NCBI GenBank assembly: GCA_002317295.1
Contig: DCIY01000007.1
Location: 42,147-106,146 of the forward strand
Reading direction: 5' to 3'
Length of the DNA: 64,000 nt
Source: Bacteroidales bacterium UBA1714
Lineage (GTDB): Bacteria > Bacteroidota > Bacteroidia > Bacteroidales > Paludibacteraceae
The notes under the pieces are model-generated. The model was not told the DNA's origin. It saw only the letters and a program-made list of their open reading frames with translations, and ran no database searches. This document shows positions 17,006 through 26,706 of the stretch, one piece after another. How positions within the stretch are numbered: the stretch's first letter is position 1; each line of letters opens with the position of its first letter. The translations under genes were made by a program, and so were the position numbers.

Positions 17006-20000
17006 TTATTTGACAATCAGTTTTTGAGTTGCTACTTCACCGTCAGCATTGACGTAATGAACTACATATACGCCTGGAATCATAGGAGCCGTTGCAATGT
17101 TCTTGCCACCCTCAACAGAGAAGTGTTCCATCGTGCTACCATTGGAGTTGGTTACGCGAACTTCACCAGCTACAGAGGTTTCGATGGTGTACGGAGCAGC
17201 AGGAGCTACCTTGGAAGGATAGATCTCTACTATGCGACCCGTGCCAGCATCGTAGTTGAAGATGTACGTCTTCTCAGCGATCAGGTATTGGTTACCTTGA
17301 GCGTCGAATGCAATCGCATAGTAAACGTGTGGCATACCATCAGCTTCAGAAGCAGGAACATTGTAGATCTGAGTCGTTTGACCATCGATCACTACCTCGT
17401 CCTTATACCAAATATAGCTTACGAACGTCGGCAGCGTATCCGTGGTGTTGCTAATCATGATCTCATCAGACCATGGGCGAACCATGATGTCATAGATCTT
17501 AGTTACATCCTTGGTGTTGTGACGAACGAAGTAGTTCTCGCTGAAGCTTGCATCCTCTACATCACCCGATACATGAACGGTGATGGTGAGGTTACCGGTT
17601 TCCTTGACTACGATATTGCCTTGAGCATTCACCGTAGCAGCAGAAGCAGGAACGAAGGTGAAGCTGAGTTCAGCATAGCGAGTGATATCGTTAGCATCTG
17701 CATCATAAACCTCGAAGTCAGACTTATAGATTACATCACCTACACGGTACTCGTTATTCTTAGTCTCTGGGAAGAGAACATCCACAGCCACGCACTTAGC
17801 GATATTGAGAACTACCACCTTGGTTGCAGCCACGATATCGTCACCGGACAGGATTACGGAGATATTTTGATCACCGGACTTATCCAGTACGAAGCCTTCG
17901 CCCTGAGCATGAGCCACACCTGCCTCGAATTGGTAAGCGGTGTAAGCTACATAACGGGTAATATCCAGACCGTTGGCAGCATAAACCTTCACTGCGTCGG
18001 TGTAAATCATATCGGTAACCTTGTACGAACCTAAGATTTCTACCTTAGCTACAGCAACTGGGTTCACCGTCATTACAGGATTGAGCGTATTGAGTTCAAC
18101 ACCTTCGCGACCATTAACGAGAATCTTGATAGTGTTGGCACCCGCCTTATCCAGAACGATCTTCTCATACGTACCCTGTACGAAGTGAGCCTCATCCTTG
18201 AATACGAAGTAGAGGTCAGAGTAGATGGTCATATCTACACCCTGAGCATCAAATGCCTTCACATCCTTAATATCCAGCGTATCACCTACGGTGTAAACCT
18301 GCTTAGGCAGCGTAACGCTTGCAACAGCAGCCTGATCGATAGAGATACGGCTATTGAGCGTACCATCAGCCATGAGAGCACCACCTACGGTCGTAGCCAC
18401 CTTAACGGTGCCCGGAGCCTTGAAGTAGATGTAACCCTTAGCCAAATCGAAGGTAGCGCAATCAGCAGGATCAAATACGAAGCCCTTGTACTCTACATAG
18501 CGAGTGATGTCGCTATTCTTGGCATCTACCACCTTGAGGTCAGCAATTGCCAACGAATCACCTACGATATAATCTACCTTCGGGAAGATAATACCGTTAG
18601 CAACACATTGCTTAACGTGAGCCACATAGTTCTTACCGGTCATCGTAACTTCGCCACTGATCAGGATGTTCACATTGACATTACCTGCATTGTCGAATAC
18701 GATGGTGTTGTCATCCAACTTACGACCATCGGCAGCGGCGATCTCAAAGCTCAGACTGTATTCAGCATCGAACTTATTACCGTTAGCGTCTACGAGATCG
18801 AACTGATCGAGATAGATCTTATCGCCTACGAACCAGTTGTCAGCAGGAGTGGTGAGTTGAGCGGTCGAGTTCTTATAAACATTGACTACAGGAGCGAACT
18901 GACCGGCAGCATTGCCAGCAACGGTTACGTTGATGGTGAGAGGACCATTCTTGTAGAAGACAATCTTGGTACCAATCATCTTGGCAGCATTGTTGTCGAA
19001 CGAGTAGCTCAAAGTAGCATACTTGGTAATATCGTTTCCAAATGCATCGAGAACGACAACGTCCTTGGTTTCGAGAGAATCGAGCACCTGAGCAACATAA
19101 GTCGGCAGTACAACCGAAGCAGCTGCACGTGGAAGAACGTTGATTTGGTTCGGGAAGTCTACCTTACCTACATTGTCATAACCCTTGATAGCAATCGTGA
19201 GATCGAACTTGGAATCTACCTTGTCGAATACGAGATCGCCATTAGCCAGGAAGTGACCATCTGTCAAGTTATTGATGATGAAGAACGGATCCGCATTGGC
19301 CGTAATGTCTTCTTCACCCTTGAAGATATGGATGTCTGCTACATGGAGCGTGTCACCTACGTAGTAAGGACCAGCAGCGAAGGTAGCCGAAGAAGCGATC
19401 AGTTGATCCACTGCCCAAACATGATAGATGGAAGCAGCTGCAATTTCGTCATTGCCCAGATGAGCCGTTACGACGGTCTTGCCTGCCTCGTTGATGGTAA
19501 TGGTACCAGCAGCTCTGTCATAAGTAGCATTATTAGGATTGAAGTCAAAGCTCATGAAGGCATTTTCAGCATAACGCGTGATGTCACGGTTGATGCTATC
19601 CAAAACGACGAAGTCACTTACATTCAAAACATCACCTACCTTATAGTTGCCTTGTGTACCATACACTACACTTACAGCATTAGCCTGCTTAACGATAATT
19701 TCGAACGGAGTAGGATCGATAGCGATCTGCTCGTTCTCAGCCAAAGTAACGGTAATGAACGTTTGACCAGCCTTGTCGAGGATGATGTTGTCACCCACCT
19801 TGGTTCCACGATTAGCATCGCAGCTGATAGACAGACTGTAATCCAAGCGATAAGGTTGACCGGCAGCATTAACTACCACGAAGTCAGACAGCAGCACTTG
19901 ATCAGCTACATAGTATTCACCACCCTTGAAGCGGATGCTTGCACCCTGATTCTTGTTGATGGAAATCGGCAGTACGAACGAACCGGTAGCGTTGCCACCT

Positions 20001-23000
20001 ACGGTAACCGTCAGGTCAACCGAACCAGCCTTGTCGAAGGAAATGATACCATCCTGGATGGAAGCGTTGTCATTGCTCAGAGCAAAGGTCAGTTCTGCAT
20101 AGTTCGTGATATCCCGATCACCGGCCTTCACTACCAAGCTCTTGGTATCGAAGCGGTTGAATACGGTATAAGTGCTATTCAGACCCTCAATGGCGGTAGC
20201 AGCGATAGGAGCTACAGCAAAGGTCTTGGTAAAGCTTTGACGAGCGGTCTCTTTCTGACCTACGATGAGGATTTGTACAGCAATATTGCCTTGCTTGTCA
20301 AATACGATAGCGCCATCGCTTAACTTGTGGCCCTCGTCTGCATTTGAGTAAATGCGCAAGTCTGCCAAAGCAGTAATATCCTGATCACCGGCCCAAACTT
20401 GGAAGTTGCTCAGACCCATGGTGTCACCTACGATGAAGTTCTCCTGGAGACAAGTGATCGAAGTAGCCTCTAATTGCTCAATGGCCCAAATCTTACCAAG
20501 TGTAGCGGGAGCGATATCTTCGTTACCAATGTAAGCCGTAACATGCGTCTTACCCGGCTCGTTGATAGTAATCGTACCAGCAGCCTTGTCATAAACGGCA
20601 TTGGCAGGAGTGAATACGAAGTTCATATAAGCACCATCAGCATATTGGGTAATGTCGCGGTTGATACTATCTACGAGCACGAAGTTCTCCACATTCAGTA
20701 CATCACCTACCTTATAAGCACCAGCGGTCTTGTAATAAAGTTCACCAGCGTGTGCACGGTTAACGGTCAATGCAAATTGAGCAGGATCCACAGCGATTTG
20801 GCTGCTGGAAGCGAGACTTACATTAACGAAAGTTTCGCCGGCCTTGTCGAGGATGATATTGTCACCCGACTTGGTTCCACGAGCAGGATCGCAGCTGATA
20901 GCCAATTCGTACGAAGCCAAAACGCGCTTACCAGTAGCATTGTCGATGACCTTGAACTCAGACAGAGCCACTTCATCTGCTACATAGTAATCATGATGTT
21001 CATGAGCGATCGATACGTTGGTGTAAGCATTTACGGTCAGCACCTTCATGATAGGAGCATCTGCATAAGCGTTGCCAGATACGTTGAAGGCGATTTGAAC
21101 CTCACCAGCCTCCAAGAAGTACAACTTGGTACCACGCAACTGAGTAGCTGCACCCGTGATGTCGTAAGTCAAAGTAGCATATTTGGTAATGTCCTTACCA
21201 ATTGCAGAAACGATGACGTCATTGAGGTCGATGGAACCAAATACGGTATAAGGACCTGCAGGCAGAACTACATCTTCAGCCTCGATCGGATTAACGATAA
21301 TCTCTTGATTGATCTTAGCAGTCTTAGCGCTGTTCAGGCCAATCACATTAATGGTAATGTCAGCAGAAGGATCGGTAATTGCATCAAACTCGATATCGAA
21401 GTTATCGGTATAGTGAGCCAAGCCCTTCGGGAAGGTAAGAGCGATATCGCACAGATTGGTAATTTCTTCACCATTGGCCATGAATACCTTAACATCCGAT
21501 TTCTTGAGTTGTTCACCTACGATGAAGGTTGTCTTAGCTAATTCTACCGATGCAGGAGTTACCTGACCAATGTAGAGTTGGCTCTTAATCTGGTTGACAA
21601 TCAGCAACTCAACACCACCGACGGTCGTGGTAATCTTTTCATTACCGGCCTTGTCGAAGATAATCTTATCAGCAGTAGCATGAGCCAGACCATTCGCAAA
21701 TGCGAAGCCTTGCAGCTCGTTCTTTGCATAAACGGTAATGTCACGATGAGAAGCATCGTAGTACGTGAGGTCAGCAATAGCGATTTCTTCACCTACGAAG
21801 TGGTCTTCACCCGGGAATTGCACGTAATCCACCTGCGTGCGAGCCGCATTGATTTCAGTAACTGCAAATGCAGGATCCACCATAATTTCGCTCTCGGCGG
21901 TAGTACCGATGGTAACGTCAACCACAGTCTTGTCCAGAACGATAGCGGTCTTGTCAGCATTCCAGTGAGCATCGTTCTCGTCGAACGAGAAGGTCAACTG
22001 ATAGTCAGCAACCGGCAGGATATGCTTATCAGCCTCATTGCAGATGAGGATCCAACGCTTGATAGATACCTCGTCACCTACTACGAACTCGCCATCACGG
22101 AAGAGAACGCGAGCAACAGCATACTTGTTGATGTTCACCTGTTTGTTCAGATCACCAGATACGCTCTTACCTGTCATCTTGACATTGATGTTCATTTCGC
22201 CAGACTTGCGGAAGCTGATCTTGCCATCTGCCATCACAGCCTTAGCCTCGTCAATGGTGTAACTTGGTTTAGCGAGTTTGGTAATATCGCGACCTTGAGC
22301 ATCAAAGAACTTGATGGCCTTGGTGTCGAGAATGTCGTATACAGTGTAAGCGTCCTCAATACCCTCCAGACGAACTGCCTCAATAGCAGCTACGTTGAGG
22401 TTTTGTGGGAAGCGAGCAAATGAAGTATCCATTACCATGCTCATATTGTTCGGTTTAGCGGTAACCACGGTAATTACCTGTTCACCACCCTTAGTGAGAA
22501 CAATACCGCCCTCGATAGCTTGAGCAACGCCCTTGTCGAAGCGATAAGTAATGTTGGAGTAGCGAGTGATATCCTCGTTGTCCATATTGTAAACCTTGAT
22601 ATCCTTAGACCAGATGGTATCCAGAACAGCGAACGGACCTTCTGGGAAGTCAATCTTAGCAGCCAATACAGGAGCTACGATGAAACGCTGCCAGAAGTCT
22701 TTCTTTTGTACCAGATCACCTGCTACATGTACATAAACGGTATCCAGGCCGTGTTGGTCAAAGACGATGAACTTGCCATCCTCTGACAAATGAGCCACTT
22801 CGCCCAAGAACTTAGGACCGAAACTGAACGATACCTCTGCATAACCGGTAATGTCATTACCAATCACATCAATGATACGGATGCTGTCTACAGCCAGGGA
22901 GTCACCTACGATGTAGAGTTCCTGATCTGGGAATACCACGTGATCCGGAATAGCGGGCTCAATGATGATATACTTGCTGTTGCAACCCGGCTCCAGAATG

Positions 23001-26000
23001 ATGGTGGTATCAACGTCTACACAAGCCTTGATGGTGGTGTGACGAATCGAATCACATACGATATCATTGTTCGGCATTACGTGAGCATCTTCGGGCTCAT
23101 CAAACGTGAAGTTCCACTTAACGATATCCTTGAGTTCCTTGTGATCACGCTCTTTAGCATAGCAGTGGAAATCAGCAAACGGAATCGTTTCACCTACATA
23201 GTAGTAACCACGTTCAGGCATTTCAGGAATGATAATCGTATCAATGGTGTAGTAGTTCACCCACAACGTGGTGTCTACAATCAACGTCTTGATGCTATCA
23301 CCCGAAATGGTATCCTTAATGGTGATTTGACCAGCGTGGATAACATGGAGAGTGTCTTTACCCAACCAGTTGCCATACGTAGCAGGAGTCAAATCATAGG
23401 AAATATTGATACGAGGATTGCTATTCAAGAGAGCGCCATCCTCACCGTATACATTCAGAACGTTTTTGATCGTATCATAACCAAAGAGTTCTCCATATTC
23501 CGGATAATCTGCACGAACAACACCACGCAACCAAACCTTAGCAGAGTCAATCACTTCAAAGTGGTCGCAAGTGCTGGAAGCCGTAGCATAAACCATTACA
23601 GAGTCACCATAAGTCATCTTACCCACTGCTACACGGCCATCTGCCAAAGCTTCCATGCAATCAGCAGGAGCGAAGACATACGAAATGGCGGAAGCGGTAT
23701 CTGCAGAAACGGCCAGATTAACCAATGTATCATGAACACCTATTTCCTCAGGAATGGAGAACGTGATGACGTTCGCCTCATCCTCGGGCGTATATATATA
23801 TAAGGTGTCAAGCATTGGAGCAGGAACCAACGAGTTGCTGTCTACCGTTACAATGATCATATGACCACCTACGCAAGAAGCAGTAACCTTACCCTCTGCG
23901 TCGATGTTCAGACTGTCAGCAGCATAAGCATAGTGAACATGCAAACTATCGTGTTTGAGCACCGTACCCAACTTATCCTCTACAGTAATGTAAGCAGAGT
24001 CATTACGACGAACGGTATCCTTGCTCAGTTTGATGAACATATCGTTCTCATCGAAGGTAACGCGAGTAATGAGGATGCAAGTGTCAAAGATAGGACGAGT
24101 TACATCCATCGAAGCAATCTTCAAGGTCTTCACAAAGTCACCCACGGTATCCATATCCAAAGTAGCCTGGAACTTGTTGTGGCTCGGAACCAAATCATAT
24201 TCGTCGAAACGAACACGAATTCTACCATCAGCCGAGAACGGCTCCTCCGTAGTATAACGAAGTTCTGGGAAGAGGTTGATCCATGTCAGCGAATCCGTCA
24301 TGGTTTTTACCTTACCCGGAGCACGCTTAACAATACCAAACTTAATGGTATCATTGGCAATCTTCAACTCCTTGCGCTCGGTAACAATCAGGTTCTTGAC
24401 CCAACCCGGGTGTTGAACACCGGTATAGGTGAAGCGCAGACGGTTAGCATTAACCGGCAGAGCAAATGCATTGTGTACATCCTCAGCAGGTTGATCCTGG
24501 ATAGTTACCAATTCGGTAAACACATTTCCACTCTCAGTGGTAGCATAGTATGCCTTGAACACGCAGGAAGCGTGGGCATCGCCTGCATCATTGCCATAAT
24601 CGAAGAAGACAGAATCCGGAATACCTACGAATGTTACATCTATTTGACGAACGGTATTCAGGAACAACGGATATTCATAATCGAAGAAGATAGCGCTATC
24701 TCCTTGGAACGAGTAACCAATCGTCGAGAAATTATAACGATCTCTCCATGCAGCATCATAAGCATACGTAATCAAAGAAGCCTGGTTGGTCGAATCCATG
24801 CGGAACGGAACACGATTGAGTTCCAAACCTACGGCATTGATTTGCAACGTCGACTGAGCAGGACCGATATTTACGGTCAGTTTATCAGAACCCTCGGTTT
24901 GCTTCATCCAGAAGTAGTCACGACGAACGCGAACGCTGTCCATGTAGGTGAGGCAAGTTTCGGATTTCTCAATATACTTCACATCGCCCTTAGCTGCACA
25001 TACATACTCTACAAAGTGCTCTGCAGGCAGAGTAACCAGGAAGTTAATGTAGTTATTGCCTTCCATGTTCACATCACGAACCCACTCATCATCCACAAAG
25101 AAGAAGATATGAGGAGTCTCTTGAGGAATCTCAGCCTTCACATACACACTGATGGTATCGGAACCATTGAAATCCTCGGTAGCCTCAACCCAAGCACGCA
25201 TAGCGAACTCCATCGGCTTGAGCATAAAGAACTTGGTATGATCCTCGTTCCAGAACAAGTACTTTTGACTTCCCTTCATAAACTCGACTTCCACCTTCAC
25301 TGCGTCATCAAATGCAGGAAGCAGCGCCTTGGCAGAATCGCCCGGGCAGTACCAATGGATGTTGGTAGTGTCAACGGTAACGAACGAGTTCTTGACACCA
25401 TCTACCCAAACCGGAGCGGCTGGGAAGACTTGATAACGCATGGTGATTCCATTGATGGCAGCACCCTCACCATAATCGGCATAACCACGATTGTCCGCGC
25501 CACGGAAATAGAAAGGCACAGACGTAGTGGCTGGGCTGGCAACCGCGGTCGAGTTATGAACCCAACCGGTTCCATAACCAACGTCCACACGTTTTTCCGC
25601 GCCACCATTCAGGGAGAAATAGCAGTTGGTACCTGCTATCTTGGTCTCGGTGTCAATCGAATCCACCACGATTGCGTAACCTGCCTGTGCAGGTGCCCAA
25701 CTAATCGCGCCGGAACGTGTAACACCAGCCTGAATGTGACCTAACGACAAGAAGCGGCTCGTGAGCAGTACGTAGTCCGTACCACTGTGGTAATCCACAT
25801 CATGGTCGTTGCAGTTGAGAACAACCTTCAACAGGCCATCACTTGTCGTCTTTTCAAATTGACTGGGCTGCACCTCAGTGTTAATGGAATTCAAGTCTCC
25901 AGACGACCATCTAAACTCGACCGGAGCGATTCCCTCAGCCCATGCCATCTGACCGATAATCATAGCGGTCATCAAGCAGAAGAATTTGAATAAATTTTTC

Positions 26001-26008
26001 ATCTTCAT
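17006..26008 (-). CDS. Giant repetitive type IX-secreted surface protein (3000 aa)
   Basis: A 3000-residue secreted protein. A signal peptide (MKMKNLFKFF...QMAWA) is followed by about 850 residues of unrecognised beta-rich sequence. Then come about 20 Ig-like repeats of 80-95 residues from roughly residue 980 to 2830. The repeat consensus is xYxVGDxLxxxDxxVxDxxxxDITxYA... ending in ...IxFDKAGxxxIxVxVxG. From residue 1308 the repeats follow a fixed four-domain order repeated four times. The tail (about 2925-3000) ends IPGVYVVHYVNADGEVATQK, a type A C-terminal sorting domain for the type IX system. I do not recognise a named family for the repeat; bacterial Ig-like domains are the closest idea. 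Role is probably adhesion or surface layer (inference). Downstream cotranscribed partner: the OmpA-like gene. Confidence 0.88.
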   Translation of the reverse strand: MKMKNLFKFFCLMTAMIIGQMAWAEGIAPVEFRWSSGDLNSINTEVQPSQFEKTTSDGLLKVVLNCNDHDVDYHSGTDYVLLTSRFLSLGHIQAGVTRSGAISWAPAQAGYAIVVDSIDTETKIAGTNCYFSLNGGAEKRVDVGYGTGWVHNSTAVASPATTSVPFYFRGADNRGYADYGEGAAINGITMRYQVFPAAPVWVDGVKNSFVTVDTTNIHWYCPGDSAKALLPAFDDAVKVEVEFMKGSQKYLFWNEDHTKFFMLKPMEFAMRAWVEATEDFNGSDTISVYVKAEIPQETPHIFFFVDDEWVRDVNMEGNNYINFLVTLPAEHFVEYVCAAKGDVKYIEKSETCLTYMDSVRVRRDYFWMKQTEGSDKLTVNIGPAQSTLQINAVGLELNRVPFRMDSTNQASLITYAYDAAWRDRYNFSTIGYSFQGDSAIFFDYEYPLFLNTVRQIDVTFVGIPDSVFFDYGNDAGDAHASCVFKAYYATTESGNVFTELVTIQDQPAEDVHNAFALPVNANRLRFTYTGVQHPGWVKNLIVTERKELKIANDTIKFGIVKRAPGKVKTMTDSLTWINLFPELRYTTEEPFSADGRIRVRFDEYDLVPSHNKFQATLDMDTVGDFVKTLKIASMDVTRPIFDTCILITRVTFDENDMFIKLSKDTVRRNDSAYITVEDKLGTVLKHDSLHVHYAYAADSLNIDAEGKVTASCVGGHMIIVTVDSNSLVPAPMLDTLYIYTPEDEANVITFSIPEEIGVHDTLVNLAVSADTASAISYVFAPADCMEALADGRVAVGKMTYGDSVMVYATASSTCDHFEVIDSAKVWLRGVVRADYPEYGELFGYDTIKNVLNVYGEDGALLNSNPRINISYDLTPATYGNWLGKDTLHVIHAGQITIKDTISGDSIKTLIVDTTLWVNYYTIDTIIIPEMPERGYYYVGETIPFADFHCYAKERDHKELKDIVKWNFTFDEPEDAHVMPNNDIVCDSIRHTTIKACVDVDTTIILEPGCNSKYIIIEPAIPDHVVFPDQELYIVGDSLAVDSIRIIDVIGNDITGYAEVSFSFGPKFLGEVAHLSEDGKFIVFDQHGLDTVYVHVAGDLVQKKDFWQRFIVAPVLAAKIDFPEGPFAVLDTIWSKDIKVYNMDNEDITRYSNITYRFDKGVAQAIEGGIVLTKGGEQVITVVTAKPNNMSMVMDTSFARFPQNLNVAAIEAVRLEGIEDAYTVYDILDTKAIKFFDAQGRDITKLAKPSYTIDEAKAVMADGKISFRKSGEMNINVKMTGKSVSGDLNKQVNINKYAVARVLFRDGEFVVGDEVSIKRWILICNEADKHILPVADYQLTFSFDENDAHWNADKTAIVLDKTVVDVTIGTTAESEIMVDPAFAVTEINAARTQVDYVQFPGEDHFVGEEIAIADLTYYDASHRDITVYAKNELQGFAFANGLAHATADKIIFDKAGNEKITTTVGGVELLIVNQIKSQLYIGQVTPASVELAKTTFIVGEQLKKSDVKVFMANGEEITNLCDIALTFPKGLAHYTDNFDIEFDAITDPSADITINVIGLNSAKTAKINQEIIVNPIEAEDVVLPAGPYTVFGSIDLNDVIVSAIGKDITKYATLTYDITGAATQLRGTKLYFLEAGEVQIAFNVSGNAYADAPIMKVLTVNAYTNVSIAHEHHDYYVADEVALSEFKVIDNATGKRVLASYELAISCDPARGTKSGDNIILDKAGETFVNVSLASSSQIAVDPAQFALTVNRAHAGELYYKTAGAYKVGDVLNVENFVLVDSINRDITQYADGAYMNFVFTPANAVYDKAAGTITINEPGKTHVTAYIGNEDIAPATLGKIWAIEQLEATSITCLQENFIVGDTMGLSNFQVWAGDQDITALADLRIYSNADEGHKLSDGAIVFDKQGNIAVQILIVGQKETARQSFTKTFAVAPIAATAIEGLNSTYTVFNRFDTKSLVVKAGDRDITNYAELTFALSNDNASIQDGIISFDKAGSVDLTVTVGGNATGSFVLPISINKNQGASIRFKGGEYYVADQVLLSDFVVVNAAGQPYRLDYSLSISCDANRGTKVGDNIILDKAGQTFITVTLAENEQIAIDPTPFEIIVKQANAVSVVYGTQGNYKVGDVLNVSDFVVLDSINRDITRYAENAFMSFDFNPNNATYDRAAGTITINEAGKTVVTAHLGNDEIAAASIYHVWAVDQLIASSATFAAGPYYVGDTLHVADIHIFKGEEDITANADPFFIINNLTDGHFLANGDLVFDKVDSKFDLTIAIKGYDNVGKVDFPNQINVLPRAAASVVLPTYVAQVLDSLETKDVVVLDAFGNDITKYATLSYSFDNNAAKMIGTKIVFYKNGPLTINVTVAGNAAGQFAPVVNVYKNSTAQLTTPADNWFVGDKIYLDQFDLVDANGNKFDAEYSLSFEIAAADGRKLDDNTIVFDNAGNVNVNILISGEVTMTGKNYVAHVKQCVANGIIFPKVDYIVGDSLAIADLKVVDAKNSDITRYVEYKGFVFDPADCATFDLAKGYIYFKAPGTVKVATTVGGALMADGTLNSRISIDQAAVASVTLPKQVYTVGDTLDIKDVKAFDAQGVDMTIYSDLYFVFKDEAHFVQGTYEKIVLDKAGANTIKILVNGREGVELNTLNPVMTVNPVAVAKVEILGSYKVTDMIYTDAVKVYAANGLDITRYVAYTAYQFEAGVAHAQGEGFVLDKSGDQNISVILSGDDIVAATKVVVLNIAKCVAVDVLFPETKNNEYRVGDVIYKSDFEVYDADANDITRYAELSFTFVPASAATVNAQGNIVVKETGNLTITVHVSGDVEDASFSENYFVRHNTKDVTKIYDIMVRPWSDEIMISNTTDTLPTFVSYIWYKDEVVIDGQTTQIYNVPASEADGMPHVYYAIAFDAQGNQYLIAEKTYIFNYDAGTGRIVEIYPSKVAPAAPYTIETSVAGEVRVTNSNGSTMEHFSVEGGKNIATAPMIPGVYVVHYVNADGEVATQKLIVK
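17500..22087 (-). repeat. Four-domain supermodule, four full copies plus a partial one
   Basis: Matched anchor codons of the first domain type (YYVADEV, YYVADQV, WFVGDKI, YRVGDVI and FVVGDEV) fall at 22087, 20989, 19915, 18835 and 17749. Spacings are 366, 358, 360 and 362 codons. The second type (YKVGDVLN) recurs at 20716 and 19645, and the fourth type (YTVF) at 21250 and 20170, exactly 360 codons apart. The order A-B-C-D is kept throughout. The left limit (17500) is approximate. Confidence 0.85.
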
Positions 26009-26151
26009 AAGACTAATGAGTTAATAATAAAGTTAATAAAAAAGTTAATTGATTAATTTATAAAAAATTAATTAAAAAATTTGTTGAAAATTCGGGTTTG
26101 TTTATTTCTGTTGTTTTGGCAATAAAGTTTATAGTTTATACTAAAAGCGTG

Positions 26152-26183
26152 CAAAATTACACTTTTTTTTTGATTCCCGCAAA
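26152..26183 (-). promoter_or_regulatory. Promoter of the 3000-residue-protein/OmpA operon
   Basis: On the minus strand TTTG (26183-26180), 20 bases, TAATTTTG (26159-26152), followed by CACGC as in the gld promoter. It leaves an AT-rich leader of about 140 nt with short TTAATT inverted repeats. Confidence 0.88.
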
Positions 26184-26223
26184 TTTTTCTTCCAAAAAAA
26201 TTAAAAAAAATATAGGAGAGATA

Positions 26224-26255
26224 TTTGCACATGTCAAAAAAATATCGTATCTTTG
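26224..26255 (+). promoter_or_regulatory. Promoter of the IMPACT-family gene and the genes after it
   Basis: TTTG (26224-26227), 20 bases, TATCTTTG (26248-26255): exact consensus. It overlaps the longest possible reading of the downstream gene and so fixes its start at the ATG at 26297. Confidence 0.87.
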
Positions 26256-26296
26256 CAGCGAAATTAGAATGCCGTAGTAGGCAAACAAACCATCGT

Positions 26297-26650
26297 ATGG
26301 CAGTTGCGCAAGGTATATATAAGGATCGAGGGAGTAAGTTTCTCAGTTTTGTAGAACCTATTTCCAATGAAGACGAGGCCAAAGCACTCGTGGCACAGTA
26401 CAAGAAGAAGTACCACGATGCCCGTCATGTATGCTATGCATACCGCTTGGGACCCAATCTGTGGCGCACCAAGGATGATGGGGAACCTCATGGTACCGCA
26501 GGATTACCCATTTTGCGCAGCATTGATGCCCGCAATTTGGACAACATATTGGTGGTAGTAGTGCGTTATTTTGGAGGCACCCTGCTGGGAACCGGCGGGC
26601 TGATGGTTGCCTATCGGGAAGCCAGCGTGAATGCGTTGGAGAAACTGTGA
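26297..26650 (+). CDS. YigZ/IMPACT-family protein, short form
   Basis: A 117-residue protein of the YigZ/IMPACT family, conserved from bacteria to eukaryotes; the bacterial function is not settled. Hallmarks are YKDRGSKFLSF (about 8-18), DARHVCYAYRLG (about 43-54), the central DDGEPHGTAGLPIL and the glycine-rich VRYFGGTLLGTGGLMVAY. The protein stops shortly after this first domain. Escherichia coli YigZ is about 200 residues with an extra C-terminal domain that is absent here. The ATG at 26297 is chosen because the promoter at 26224-26255 lies inside the longer reading. Confidence 0.88.
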   Translation: MAVAQGIYKDRGSKFLSFVEPISNEDEAKALVAQYKKKYHDARHVCYAYRLGPNLWRTKDDGEPHGTAGLPILRSIDARNLDNILVVVVRYFGGTLLGTGGLMVAYREASVNALEKL

Positions 26651-26657
26651 TCTTAAT

Positions 26658-26706
26658 GGTTAATGGTTAATGGTTAATGGTTATTGATGATTGATGAATG
26701 ATGAAT
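26658..26706. repeat. Heptamer array overlapping the acyltransferase start codon
   Basis: Seven tandem heptamers: GGTTAAT at 26658, 26665 and 26672, GGTTATT at 26679, GATGATT at 26686, GATGAAT at 26693 and 26700. The ATG at 26694 of the next gene lies inside the sixth unit. The GGTTAAT unit is the same as in the array at 31573-31642. Confidence 0.85.

Noticed and set aside
18185..20323. Long open frame (712 codons) on the plus strand opposite the 3000-residue-protein gene
   Set aside because: It is the mirror of the coding strand's codon pattern. It has no signal peptide, promoter or recognisable domain, while the minus strand gives ordered repeats over the same bases.
23785..23805. Run of alternating TA inside the 3000-residue-protein gene
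   Set aside because: It encodes Tyr-Ile-Tyr residues in frame and has no other sign of a regulatory element.
23861..25744. Long plus-strand open frame (627 codons) opposite the N-terminal part of the same gene
   Set aside because: Same reasoning; low-complexity protein with no domain and no promoter, opposite a continuous secreted-protein reading.
26225..26296. Longer N-terminus for the IMPACT-family protein
   Set aside because: The extension overlaps an exact promoter and lacks family conservation; the ATG at 26297 fits known N-termini.
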